Shown in pieces: positions 9,278-16,996 of a stretch of DNA of 64,000 bases (its first letter is position 1; every line of letters starts with the position of its first letter). The notes under the pieces are model-generated. The model was not told the origin of the DNA. It searched no databases and was given only the letters and a program-made list of their open reading frames with translations. The stretch comes from Roseomonas sp. CECT 9278 (GTDB taxonomy: Bacteria > Pseudomonadota > Alphaproteobacteria > Acetobacterales > Acetobacteraceae), in assembly GCF_918698155.1 (NCBI RefSeq), contig NZ_CAKKLX010000024.1:1-64000 (forward strand), given 5' to 3'. The translations under genes and the position numbers were made by a program.

Positions 9278-10069
9278 TCAGGGCCTGAAGGCACCGGGGC
9301 GGCCCAGCAGCCAGCCCTGCAGCGCATCGACCCGCGCATCGCGCAGCGCCCGCATCTGATCGGCCGTTTCGACCGCCTCGGCCACCGTGATCGCGCCAAG
9401 GGCATGTGCCATGTCGACCACCGCGCCGACCAGGGCGCGGGAGCGCTCCGCGCCGGGGTCGGTGCCGTCGAGCCCCGCGGTCAAGGCGGGATCGAGCTTC
9501 ACCGCCGCGAAGGGAATGTCGCGCAGCACCCGCGCCGACCCATGCGCGCCACCGAAATCGTCGATCGCAAGGCTGAGCCCGAGCCCGCGCAACGCCGCGG
9601 CGAGCCGGCAGGCCCCCGCCAGGTCCTGGGTGACCGCCGCCTCGGGCAGTTCGAGCGACAGGCCGCGCGGATCGACGCCGGTCGCCTCGATGGCGGCCCT
9701 GACCATCGGCGCCGCATGGCCGGTCAGGACGCCGGCCATGGAGACGTTGAGCGCGAGGTACGGCCCGCCGCGCGGCCAGCCCGCGCGCAGCCGGAAGCCA
9801 TGCACCAGCACCCAGGCATCGAGCGCCACGCCGCGGCCCACCGCCTCGGCCGCCGCGAGTGTCTCGCGTGGCGGGATGGGGCCGAATTCGGGGTGGTCCC
9901 AGCGCAGCAGCGCCTCGTAGCCGACCGGGTCCAGCGTGGCGGCGGCGCAGATCGGCTGCAGGTCCAGCCGCAGGCCCGCCCCGCCCGCCGCCAGCGCATC
10001 GGCCAGGCGCGCCCCGAGATCCTCGGCCGCGACCCGCTGCGATGCCGCCTGGGGCAGGATGCCGTCCAT
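9278..10069 (-). CDS. stand-alone EAL domain protein (c-di-GMP phosphodiesterase)
   Basis: This 263-aa protein is almost entirely one EAL domain, the phosphodiesterase fold that linearises cyclic di-GMP. The signature reads EALLRW (about 52-57). Other conserved positions visible are Asn108 in LALNVS, E140 and E143 in LELPE, the DDFGGAHGS loop (about 170-178), K191 in VKLDPA, E231/E234 in VAEAVET and Q251 in LQGWLLGRP. The metal- and base-binding residues therefore look intact and the enzyme is probably active. There is no GGDEF, PAS or membrane segment, so any sensory input must come from another protein. A composite palindromic repeat lies just upstream. Confidence 0.88.
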   Translation of the reverse strand: MDGILPQAASQRVAAEDLGARLADALAAGGAGLRLDLQPICAAATLDPVGYEALLRWDHPEFGPIPPRETLAAAEAVGRGVALDAWVLVHGFRLRAGWPRGGPYLALNVSMAGVLTGHAAPMVRAAIEATGVDPRGLSLELPEAAVTQDLAGACRLAAALRGLGLSLAIDDFGGAHGSARVLRDIPFAAVKLDPALTAGLDGTDPGAERSRALVGAVVDMAHALGAITVAEAVETADQMRALRDARVDALQGWLLGRPGAFRP

Positions 10070-10087
10070 GCCGTTCCTCCTGGTGCC

Positions 10088-10193
10088 AGAGCATCAACCG
10101 TTCAGACGGAGTCATCTGAACGGGCAAGGATGCTCGCAAAAACAATGCTCTAGAGCCGTTGCCGTGAGCCACAGCGAACGGCGACGGCTCCAG
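10088..10193. repeat. composite palindromic intergenic element, copy A
   Basis: This copy holds nested inverted repeats. Outer arms GAGCATC (10089-10095) and GATGCTC (10129-10135) enclose CCGTTCAGA (10098-10106) and TCTGAACGG (10115-10123). The perfect palindrome GCTCTAGAGC (10147-10156) follows. A second hairpin has 13-bp arms GAGCCGTTGCCGT and ACGGCGACGGCTC, matching apart from one wobble. Related copies lie near 45656-45760, 45790-45886 and 48466-48563. The layout resembles the GAGCATG...CATGCTC intergenic palindromes of Rhizobiales. The 265-bp gap 10070-10334 holds nothing else I can support except the ribosome-binding site of the next gene. Confidence 0.7.
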
Positions 10194-10334
10194 GCCGGCC
10201 ATCAGGCACCGGGGCGCGTTAACGGCCCGTCAGCGCCGGAATGCACGGACGCGTGCACCAGATCATGGCGCGGCCGCGCGCCGTCGTGCGGGATGGCCCG
10301 GCGGGCACGCAGGCCCGCCAGGCAGGAGACCGAC

Positions 10335-10583
10335 ATGGCGATCATCAACGGCATCGTGCGTGGCATCATCACCGGCACGATGGACCCGACGCGGGGCGGG
10401 CGGATCTTCGTGCAACTGCCCTCGCTGGGCAGCGGCGGCGCCTGGGCCGCGGTCTGCCGGCCGGTGGGCGGGGGCGGTGGGCGCGGCGGCACGCCCGCCG
10501 GCGCCCCTGTGGGCGGCGCCGTCTGGGTGGCCTTCGAGAATGGCGACCCGGACCGCCCGGTGGTGCTGGGCCACGCGGACTGA
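10335..10583 (+). CDS. orphan gp5/VgrG-like baseplate OB-fold protein
   Basis: This 82-aa protein matches the N-terminal OB-fold of phage baseplate gp5/gpV and VgrG proteins. An opening GIVRGIITGTMDPTRGGRIF (beta strand, DP, GR) is followed by a WAAVCRPVGG segment, and the end VWVAFENGDPDRPVVLG is nearly diagnostic. The start follows AGGAGA with 5-base spacing; longer in-frame starts lack such a site. No tail, sheath, tube or lysozyme gene is nearby, so it is a single-gene remnant or a domesticated protein. A glycine-rich loop in the middle replaces part of the usual fold. The family assignment is by eye. Confidence 0.68.
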   Translation: MAIINGIVRGIITGTMDPTRGGRIFVQLPSLGSGGAWAAVCRPVGGGGGRGGTPAGAPVGGAVWVAFENGDPDRPVVLGHAD

Positions 10584-10655
10584 CCGCGCGGGCCGACCGC
10601 GCGCGGCACGGCCGTGGCCGCGGCGCCGGCGCACAGGCCGGGCCGCGGCGGCGCG

Positions 10656-11078
10656 TCAGCCGACCAGTTCGGTGCCGGCGAAGAAGTAGGCGATCTCGGC
10701 GGCGGCGTTCTCGGCGCTGTCGGAGCCGTGCACGGAATTCGCCTCGATGCTTTCGGCGAACAGCTTGCGGATGGTGCCCTCGGCCGCCTGGGCGGGGTTG
10801 GTGGCGCCCATCAGCTCGCGGTTCCTGGCCACCGCGTTCTCGCCTTCCAGCACCTGTACCACGACCGGGCCGGAGACCATGAAGTCCACCAGGTCGTTGT
10901 AGAACGGGCGCGCCGCATGCACCTCGTAGAACTTCTTGGCATGGGCGCGCGACATCCACACGCGCTTCTGCGCGATGATGGCCAGGCCGTTCTTCTCGAA
11001 GATCGCGTTGATCGCGCCCGTGAGGTTCCGCCGCGTGGCGTCCGGCTTGATGATGGAGAAGGTGCGTTCGATGGCCAT
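10656..11078 (-). CDS. ndk: nucleoside diphosphate kinase
   Basis: This 140-aa protein has the exact family length. It exchanges gamma phosphates between nucleoside triphosphates and diphosphates through a phosphohistidine. [18 protein letters not shown] opens the protein. The active-site histidine is His117 in NSVHGSDS, and RELMGATNP is the conserved nucleotide-binding segment. The ATG at 11078 gives the MAIERT start usual in alphaproteobacteria; the frame is open further upstream but unlike the family. It is followed in the same strand direction by no close gene. Confidence 0.97.
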   Translation of the reverse strand: MAIERTFSIIKPDATRRNLTGAINAIFEKNGLAIIAQKRVWMSRAHAKKFYEVHAARPFYNDLVDFMVSGPVVVQVLEGENAVARNRELMGATNPAQAAEGTIRKLFAESIEANSVHGSDSAENAAAEIAYFFAGTELVG

Positions 11079-11188
11079 GGCGGCTGTCCTCGGGGGTTCT
11101 GGAGTCGGGCCGCCGGATAGAAGGGATGGCGGGCGCGCGCAACCCCCGCCACCGGCCGGATGCGGGACCGCCTCGCATCCGGGCCGCG

Positions 11189-11692
11189 TCAGGCGGCCTG
11201 CTGCATCGCCGCCATGTTGATCTCGCGGGCCGCCTTGGTCAGCTTGCCGTCGGCCGCCTTCTCCTCGGCCAGGTTGGCCTCCAGCAGCGCCACGATCTCC
11301 GGCTTGCGGCCGGCGCGCGCCCAGGCGATCAGCGCGCCGTAGCGCGCCATCTCGTAGTGCTCGACCGCCTGGGCGCAGGCGATGAGCCCGGCGTCGCGCA
11401 CGCTGCCGGCCTCGGGCGTGTCGTCCACCAGTTCCACGCATTCCTCGATCAGGCCCTTGATCGCCTCGCAGGTCACGCCCTGCGCGCGGCGGCCGAGCGC
11501 GTCGAACACCTGCTGCAGGCGCTCGATCTGGCCCTGCGTCTCGTCGCGATGCGCCAACAGGTCGTCGCGCAGCGCCTCGCTCTCGGCCGCCTTGGCCATC
11601 CGCGGCAGCGCCTTCAGGATCTGCCGCTCGGCGAAGTAGATGTCCTTGAGCGTGTGCAGGAACAGGTCGTCGAGAGTCTTCATGGCGGCCAT
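11189..11692 (-). CDS. YciE/YciF-type ferritin-like protein (DUF892)
   Basis: This 167-aa helical protein fits the DUF892/YciE ferritin-like family. It opens with [20 protein letters not shown], and regularly spaced Glu/His residues follow (ERQ near 24, HRDETQ near 50, the acidic EECVELVDD segment, and EHYEMARYG near 115). These are likely di-iron ligands. Family members are induced by osmotic or oxidative stress in enterobacteria and some have ferroxidase activity. The start at 11692 is supported by GAGGAG 8 bases upstream; an internal ATG three codons later is also possible. It is divergent from the ABC-F gene. Confidence 0.85.
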   Translation of the reverse strand: MAAMKTLDDLFLHTLKDIYFAERQILKALPRMAKAAESEALRDDLLAHRDETQGQIERLQQVFDALGRRAQGVTCEAIKGLIEECVELVDDTPEAGSVRDAGLIACAQAVEHYEMARYGALIAWARAGRKPEIVALLEANLAEEKAADGKLTKAAREINMAAMQQAA

Positions 11693-11818
11693 GGGGGGCG
11701 CTCCTCGGGGAAGGGTGATGGACGCCGGTGCAACGCCCCGCGCCGGGCCGGGTTGCCTCGGCGGCGGCCGCCATGCGCGCCTGACAAGCCCGGGCCGAGG
11801 CGGTAGAAGGCCGCAGCC

Positions 11819-13684
11819 ATGACCGTCCTCGCCATCCGCGACCTGACCATCCGCATCGCCGGCCGCGCGCTGCTGGACGGCGCGAACCTGCAGATCGACA
11901 TCGGCCGCAAGGTCGGCCTGGTCGGGCGCAACGGCGCGGGCAAGTCGACCCTGCTGCGCGCCATCACCGGCGACTTGCAGCCCGATGGCGGGGAGATCCG
12001 CCTGGCGCAGCGCGCCCGCATGGGCCATGTCGCGCAGGAAGCGCCGGGCGGGGATGACAGCCTGCTCGACATCGTGCTCGCCGCCGATACGGAACGTGCG
12101 TCGCTGCTGGCCGAGGCCGAGCACACGCCCGACCCGGCGCGCCTGGCGGAGATCCATGACCGCCTGATCGCCATCCGCGCCGACAGCGCGCCGGCGCGCG
12201 CGGGGGCCATCCTGTCGGGCCTGGGCTTCGATGCGGCGGCGCAGGCGCGCGCCTCGCGCGAATTCTCCGGCGGCTGGCGGATGCGCGTGGCGCTGGCGCG
12301 CGCGCTGTTCACCGAGCCCGACCTGCTGCTGCTGGACGAACCGACCAACCACCTCGACCTCGAAGCGACCATGTGGCTGGAGGCCTGGCTGCAACGCTTC
12401 CCCGGCGCCGCCATCGTGGTCAGCCATGACCGCGGGCTGCTGGAACGCTGCGTCGATTCCATCGCGCATCTCGATCAGCAGAAGATCACGCTGTACCAGG
12501 GCAACTTCGCCGATTTCGTGCGCATGCGCGCCGAACGCCAGGCGCAGCAGGCCGCCACCAACGCGCGCCTCAGCGCCGAACGCGCGCATATCCAGTCCTT
12601 CGTCGATCGCTTCCGCTACAAGGCGTCGAAGGCGCGCCAGGCGCAGTCGCGCCTGAAGGCGCTGGAACGCATGCCGGCGATCGAGGCGGTGGTCGAGGAC
12701 CACCCGGTCCGCTTCGCCTTCCCCGCGCCCGAGGAGCTCGCGCCCCCCATCCTGTCGCTGACGGGGTGTTCGGTCGGCTATGGCGGGCCGCCGATCCTGC
12801 GCGGGCTGAACCTGCGGCTGGACCAGGACGACCGGATCGCATTGCTGGGTGCCAACGGCAACGGCAAGTCCACGCTGGCCAAGCTGATCGCCGGGCGGCT
12901 GCAGCCCGAGGGCGGCACCTATTTCCGCACGCGCGCGCTGCGCGTCGGCTATTTCGCGCAGCACCAGGCGGAGGAACTCGACCTCCAGGGCACGCCGCTG
13001 ACCCACATGCAGGCCGCCCTGCCCAAGGCCACCGAGACCGCCTGCCGGTCGCAGCTCGCGCGCTTCGGCCTCGATGCCAATCGCGCCGATACCCGCGTGG
13101 CCGCGCTGTCGGGCGGCGAGAAGGCGCGGCTGCTGCTGGCGCTCACCACGCGCGACGCGCCGCAGCTGCTGATCCTCGACGAACCGACCAACCACCTGGA
13201 CATCGATGCGCGCGACGCGCTGGTGAAGGCGCTGGCGGATTTCCCCGGCGCCGTCGTGCTGATCACCCACGACCCGCATCTGGTGGAGCTGGTGGCCGAC
13301 CGCCTGTGGCTGGTGGCCGATGGCGCGGTGACGCCCTTCGACGGCGACCTGGATGACTACCGGGCGCTGCTGGCCGACCGTGCCCGCGGCGGCGCGCGCA
13401 ACGAGCCCGGCGGGCAGAAGGCCGGCGCGCGGCGCGACCGTGCCGAGACCCGCATCGCGACCGCCCCGCTGCGCGCCCGGGTCAAGGAGGTCGAGGCCGC
13501 GCTCGACAAGCTGTCGCGCGAGGACGCGCTGATCAGCAAGCGACTCGCCGACCCCGAGACCTATGCCCGCTTCAAGCCCGAGGACATCACCTGGGCCACC
13601 ACGCGCCGCGCCGCCATCGCGCATACCGTCGCGCAGCTCGAGGAAGAATGGCTCGACCTCTCGGCGCGCCTCGACGCGGCGTGA
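11819..13684 (+). CDS. ABC-F family ATP-binding protein
   Basis: This 621-aa soluble protein has two ABC ATPase domains on one chain and no membrane segment, the ABC-F architecture of ribosome-associated translation factors. Walker A loops are GRNGAGKST (about 36-44) and GANGNGKST (about 344-352). The signatures are FSGGW (about 149) and LSGGEKA (about 430), and [11 protein letters not shown] occurs in both halves. The charged linker between domains (about 235-290) carries the arm that reaches the ribosomal E site in known members. A C-terminal coiled-coil-like region (about 550-615) is as in YheS/Uup types. Which ABC-F subgroup it belongs to needs a phylogeny. Confidence 0.92.
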   Translation: MTVLAIRDLTIRIAGRALLDGANLQIDIGRKVGLVGRNGAGKSTLLRAITGDLQPDGGEIRLAQRARMGHVAQEAPGGDDSLLDIVLAADTERASLLAEAEHTPDPARLAEIHDRLIAIRADSAPARAGAILSGLGFDAAAQARASREFSGGWRMRVALARALFTEPDLLLLDEPTNHLDLEATMWLEAWLQRFPGAAIVVSHDRGLLERCVDSIAHLDQQKITLYQGNFADFVRMRAERQAQQAATNARLSAERAHIQSFVDRFRYKASKARQAQSRLKALERMPAIEAVVEDHPVRFAFPAPEELAPPILSLTGCSVGYGGPPILRGLNLRLDQDDRIALLGANGNGKSTLAKLIAGRLQPEGGTYFRTRALRVGYFAQHQAEELDLQGTPLTHMQAALPKATETACRSQLARFGLDANRADTRVAALSGGEKARLLLALTTRDAPQLLILDEPTNHLDIDARDALVKALADFPGAVVLITHDPHLVELVADRLWLVADGAVTPFDGDLDDYRALLADRARGGARNEPGGQKAGARRDRAETRIATAPLRARVKEVEAALDKLSREDALISKRLADPETYARFKPEDITWATTRRAAIAHTVAQLEEEWLDLSARLDAA

Positions 13685-13730
13685 GCGGGCCGGCGCGACG
13701 TGCCGGGGCCGCCCTCCGCCGCGCCGGTGC

Positions 13731-13907
13731 TCAGGCGCCGCGCGGCGTCTGCGCGGTGGCGCTGGCGACGATGTGCTCGTCCAGCGTGCGGCGCATGAAG
13801 GTCGGCCAGAGCGCCCGCCCGGTGGCGGGTTCGGCCGGCAGGCGGTCCTGCGGGGCCGGGAGTCCGGAGGCCTGGGCGGCCATCCGGGGCGGGTCGATGT
13901 GGTCCAT
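13731..13907 (-). CDS. small hypothetical protein
   Basis: I do not recognise this 58-aa protein. It is proline- and alanine-rich at the N-terminus and ends in a more ordered WPTFMRRTLDEHIVASATAQ segment. The ATG chosen at 13907 is preceded by GGAGG with 5-base spacing, the best evidence that it is translated. A longer form would start at 13919. It converges with the ABC-F gene and diverges from a Bug-type receptor gene. Confidence 0.45.
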   Translation of the reverse strand: MDHIDPPRMAAQASGLPAPQDRLPAEPATGRALWPTFMRRTLDEHIVASATAQTPRGA

Positions 13908-13958
13908 CACGCCCTCCATCCAGTCGCAACCTGGACGCTAGCCAAGACTCGCGCCGCG

Positions 13959-13977
13959 ACACAACGAACGCTTGTGT
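13959..13977. promoter_or_regulatory. inverted repeat in a divergent promoter region
   Basis: ACACAA (13959-13964) and TTGTGT (13972-13977) form a 6-bp inverted repeat with a 7-base gap. It sits in the 192-bp space between the divergent small hypothetical gene and a Bug-type receptor gene. The geometry suits a dimeric regulator, but nothing identifies one. Confidence 0.25.
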
Positions 13978-14099
13978 GAGCCCCGCGCAACCGCCGCGCG
14001 AATCGGCGTGCGCCACTGCCGGGCGGCAGGTTTCCCCCCGCCGCAATTCCTGCCAGATGGTCGCAGCCCACCGCTGATCTCTCCCGGGAGGAGACCGCC

Positions 14100-15065
14100 A
14101 TGATCCGCCGCCGCGCCCTGTTCGCGACCCCGATGCTGGCGCTGCCCGCGGCCGCGCGCGCCCAGGCCTGGCCGGCGCGCCCCGTGCGCATCGTGCTCGC
14201 CTACCCGCCCGGCGGGTCGACCGACGTGCTGGCCCGCACCCTGGCGGCCGCGCTGGCCGAGGCGATCCCCGGCGGCACCTTCGTGGTCGACAACCGCCCC
14301 GGCGGCGCCGCGGTGGTCGGCACCCAGGCGGTCGCGCAGGCCGCCGCCGACGGCTACACGCTGTCGCTCGGCAACAACCAGACCCATGCCGCCAATGCGG
14401 CGATGCTGCCCTCCCTGCCCTTCGACCCGATCGCGGATTTCGCGCCGATCGCGCGCCTGGCCGCCGTGCACCACGCGCTGGTGGTGCCGGCCAACGGCCC
14501 GCGCAGCCTGGCCGAGCTGGCCGCGAAGGGCAGGAATGGCGGGCGCGTGACCTACGCTTCCTCGGGCGCGGGGTCCGCCAGCCACGTGATCGCCGAGACC
14601 TTCGTGCGCCGCGAAGGCCTGGACGCCACGCACGTGCCCTATCGCGGCGGCGCGCAGGCCACCACGGATACCGTCTCCGGCACGGTGGATTTCTTCGTCT
14701 CCACCTGGCCGCAGGTGGTCGCGCTGGTGCGCGACGGGCGGCTGCGCGCGCTGGGCATCGGTGCCCCCGCCCGCCTGCCCGAGACACCGGACGTGCCGAC
14801 CTTCGGCGAACTCAACGCGCAGGACCTGGCGGTCGATGCCTGGTTCGGCCTGTGGGCGCCCGCGCGCACCGATGCGGCGATCGTGGCCCGGCTGTCGGAT
14901 ACGCTGGTGGGCATCCTGACCCAGCCCGCCATGCGCGAAAGGCTGACCAGCCAGGGCTTCGTGGCGGCGCCGATGCCGGCCGGCCCGTTTGCCGCCTTCC
15001 AGCGCGACGAGCTCGCCCGCTGGCGGCGGATGGTGGAGATCACGGGGATACGGCTGCAAGGGTAG
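14100..15065 (+). CDS. TctC/Bug-family substrate-binding protein
   Basis: This 321-aa protein is a tripartite tricarboxylate transporter receptor (Bug family). It has an RRR-containing export signal (RRRALFATPMLALPAAARAQ, about 3-22). The family core follows: WPARPVRIVLAYPPGGSTDV (about 24-43), FVVDNRPGGAAVVGTQAVAQ, ADGYTLSLG, SSGAGSASHVIAETF and VPYRGGAQA. Such proteins bind carboxylates or amino acids in the periplasm. No tctA or tctB membrane gene lies near, which is common for this expanded family. GGGAGGAG just before the start is a strong ribosome-binding site. The ligand is unknown. Confidence 0.92.
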   Translation: MIRRRALFATPMLALPAAARAQAWPARPVRIVLAYPPGGSTDVLARTLAAALAEAIPGGTFVVDNRPGGAAVVGTQAVAQAAADGYTLSLGNNQTHAANAAMLPSLPFDPIADFAPIARLAAVHHALVVPANGPRSLAELAAKGRNGGRVTYASSGAGSASHVIAETFVRREGLDATHVPYRGGAQATTDTVSGTVDFFVSTWPQVVALVRDGRLRALGIGAPARLPETPDVPTFGELNAQDLAVDAWFGLWAPARTDAAIVARLSDTLVGILTQPAMRERLTSQGFVAAPMPAGPFAAFQRDELARWRRMVEITGIRLQG

Positions 15066-15071
15066 CGGCTT

Positions 15072-15140
15072 CCGCGGAGGGGGCGTCGGCCCCCTCCGGA
15101 CCTCCCCCGCCAGGGGGCTACGGCCCCCTGGACCGCGGGG
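15072..15140 (+). repeat. two-hairpin 3'-end element, copy 2
   Basis: Seven bases after the Bug-receptor stop, GGAGGGGGC (15076-15084) pairs with GCCCCCTCC (15089-15097) around a GTCG loop. CCAGGGGGC (15110-15118) pairs with GCCCCCTGG (15123-15131) around TACG. The segment from about 15090 to 15138 matches, with about one difference, the reverse complement of 42436-42484. The minus-strand Hint gene ends inside hairpin 2, so the element supplies its stop codon and last few codons. Confidence 0.72.
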
Positions 15141-16353
15141 ATTGCACAACGGCGCAGTCCCGTGCGGGCGGGTCCATCCGCAGGCGCGCGAGCGCGGCGC
15201 GCGCGGCGTCGAGCGCAGCGCCGCCGGTGACGCGGGGGCGGCAGGCTTCGGGGCTCGCGCCAGGCGCGGCGCCGAAATCCGCGTGCAGCATGGCCACGGC
15301 GCCGGCATTCGCGAAGGCGTGGCGGTTGCCCATGTCGAGGTAGGATTCGCTCGCCGCGCCTTCCGAGACCAGCAGGTCGTGCGCGTCCAGTTCCACGTGG
15401 AACCAGGTGACGCGCCCGCGCGCCGGCAGGCGGATGACATGCGTGCCATCGACCAGCAGCCCCGCGGCGACCAGCACGCCGTCCACCAGCAGCCCGTGCT
15501 CCGGCGAAACCCGCAGCGGCCTGTGCGGCACGCCGGCGCCCAGCGCACCCGGCAGCACCAGGATCGGCGAGACCTCCAGCGGGCGCGGATGGCTGTCGAG
15601 GTCGACGCTGCGATGACCGACCCAGCGCACCGGCTTGACCGGCGCGCCCTGCCCGCCCGCGGTGACCACCAGGTCGCCGGCGCGCAGCGTCTCGACCGCG
15701 CGCTCGCCATCGGGCGTCATGATCATCGTGCCCTCGCCGAAGCAGACGATGGGGATGATGTCGCCGTCCTCGAAATACGCGTTCCCGTTGACATTGTTGA
15801 AGTACATATCGAAGCCAGCGCCGCTGATGCGGAAATTGTAAGGCAGGTTCTGCCCGCCGATGTTGACCGTATTCGCACCTTCCACGGTGGAGTAGTAGGT
15901 TTCGTAATTTCCATCGACGAAAATGGAGTCGACACCACCGCCGGTTCCGTCGAAATACTGTCGACCATTGTTCGGGATATCGAGGAAAATGTCGTTGCCG
16001 GCGCCGCCCGACATCAGGTTGTCGCCGCTGCCGGCCGAGATCGTGTCGTTCCCCGCGCCGCCCATGATGGTATCGGCGACCGACCCGCCCAGCAGCAGGT
16101 CGCCATCCTCGCCGCCGTCGAGGACATTCTCGTCGGTCCCGCCGACCAGCGTATCGGCGCCGGCACCGCCCACCAGGCTGTCGTCGTCCGACCCGCCGAG
16201 CAGCGAATCATTGCCCTCGTTGCCGATCAGCGTGTCGTCGGCGGACCGGCCGCTGATGGTGTCGCTGCCGCCGATGCCGTCGACCCGGTCGGCGACGCCG
16301 TCGACGGGCACGGTGTAGAGGTCGTCGAACGGCGTGAGGATGGTGTCGACCAT
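15118..16353 (-). CDS. RTX-repeat protein with C-terminal Hint (Hedgehog/intein) domain
   Basis: This 411-aa protein has two parts. Residues about 27-123 are calcium-binding RTX-type repeats with the GGxGxDxLxGG pattern (GNEGNDSLLGG, GGAGADTLVGG, GGAGNDTISAG). After a linker low in charge and rich in Asn/Tyr, a Hint domain begins at Cys204 in VCFGEGTMIMTPDGERAVET. It continues through RAGDLVVTAG and SPEHGLLVDG (about 283-292) to the family-typical SYLDMGNRHAFA. Hint domains of this type may cleave or ligate their own backbone. No N-terminal signal peptide is visible; RTX proteins usually leave through type I secretion, but no such exporter is in the window. Base composition of the linker is less GC-rich than its neighbours. 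The C-terminus is encoded by a repeat element. Confidence 0.85.
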   Translation of the reverse strand: MVDTILTPFDDLYTVPVDGVADRVDGIGGSDTISGRSADDTLIGNEGNDSLLGGSDDDSLVGGAGADTLVGGTDENVLDGGEDGDLLLGGSVADTIMGGAGNDTISAGSGDNLMSGGAGNDIFLDIPNNGRQYFDGTGGGVDSIFVDGNYETYYSTVEGANTVNIGGQNLPYNFRISGAGFDMYFNNVNGNAYFEDGDIIPIVCFGEGTMIMTPDGERAVETLRAGDLVVTAGGQGAPVKPVRWVGHRSVDLDSHPRPLEVSPILVLPGALGAGVPHRPLRVSPEHGLLVDGVLVAAGLLVDGTHVIRLPARGRVTWFHVELDAHDLLVSEGAASESYLDMGNRHAFANAGAVAMLHADFGAAPGASPEACRPRVTGGAALDAARAALARLRMDPPARDCAVVQSPRSRGP

Positions 16354-16546
16354 GGCGATACGCCTGCTCCCCTGAACGTCGGGCCGGCGGCGCAGGGCCG
16401 GCTCTCGATGGCGCGCGCACCGGGTTCGGCGGGACTTGGCCTGCGACTTGCCCTGTCCGGTACGCTGTCGAACCTACATGATGCGCGCGGCGCGATGAAC
16501 GCACTATGACGCGATGCCAGGATGGCCGGCGCGCGCCGGGTCGGCG

Positions 16547-16996
16547 TCAGCCCCGCTTCTCCCACCCCGCCTGGCCCTGCTGCCAATAGGTCAGGGCATG
16601 GCCAGCCGCCTTGGCCTTCGACCAGCGCGCCCGCGCGGCCGCCACCGCCGCCTCGTCCCCGCCATCGAACAGGTCGAGCACGCGGTCGTACTCGGCCAGC
16701 CTGGCGCTCTCGGCGCCGTCCACCAGCAGCAGGAAGCGCGCGCCATTGCCGGGCGGGGCATCGGCGGTGCCCAGCAGGATCGGCTGGAGCGCGTCGTGCT
16801 CGCCGCCCGCCAGGCCATGCGGCAGCCAGTCGGGATCGGTGGCGGTCCATAGCGCGGCGTCGAGCGCGGCGACGCGCTCGGCCTCGCTGGACAGCACGAA
16901 GGCGCGCCCGCCGCTGGCCAGGACGCGGCCCAGCAGGCGCGGCAGGGCCTGCACCAGGGGCGTGCGGGTCAGGTGGTAGAAGCCGATCCGGGTCAC
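16547..16996 (-). CDS. holC: DNA polymerase III subunit chi
   Basis: This 149-aa protein is the chi subunit of the clamp-loader complex, which links it to single-stranded DNA-binding protein. TRIGFYHLTRTPLVQALPRL at the start, RAFVLSSEAERVAALDAALW and the IGFYHL-type strand are family-typical. In the middle, HDALQPILLGT and the acidic LLLVDGAE match alphaproteobacterial HolC. The GTG start at 16996 overlaps the stop of the second leucyl aminopeptidase (GTGA), reproducing the common alphaproteobacterial pepA-holC pair. The 193-bp gap on its downstream side to the Hint gene start shows no feature I can support. Confidence 0.88.
   Translation of the reverse strand: MTRIGFYHLTRTPLVQALPRLLGRVLASGGRAFVLSSEAERVAALDAALWTATDPDWLPHGLAGGEHDALQPILLGTADAPPGNGARFLLLVDGAESARLAEYDRVLDLFDGGDEAAVAAARARWSKAKAAGHALTYWQQGQAGWEKRG

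Noticed and set aside
11189..13624. An 811-codon minus-strand frame continuing from the YciE gene across the ABC-F gene
   Set aside because: Only its last 167 codons match a family and have a good start site; the rest is antisense to the ABC-F ATPase.
10335..13684. The idea of a prophage or gene-transfer-agent remnant around the OB-fold protein
   Set aside because: Neighbours are ndk, a ferritin-like protein and an ABC-F ATPase; no other tail, capsid, integrase or attachment-site signal was seen.
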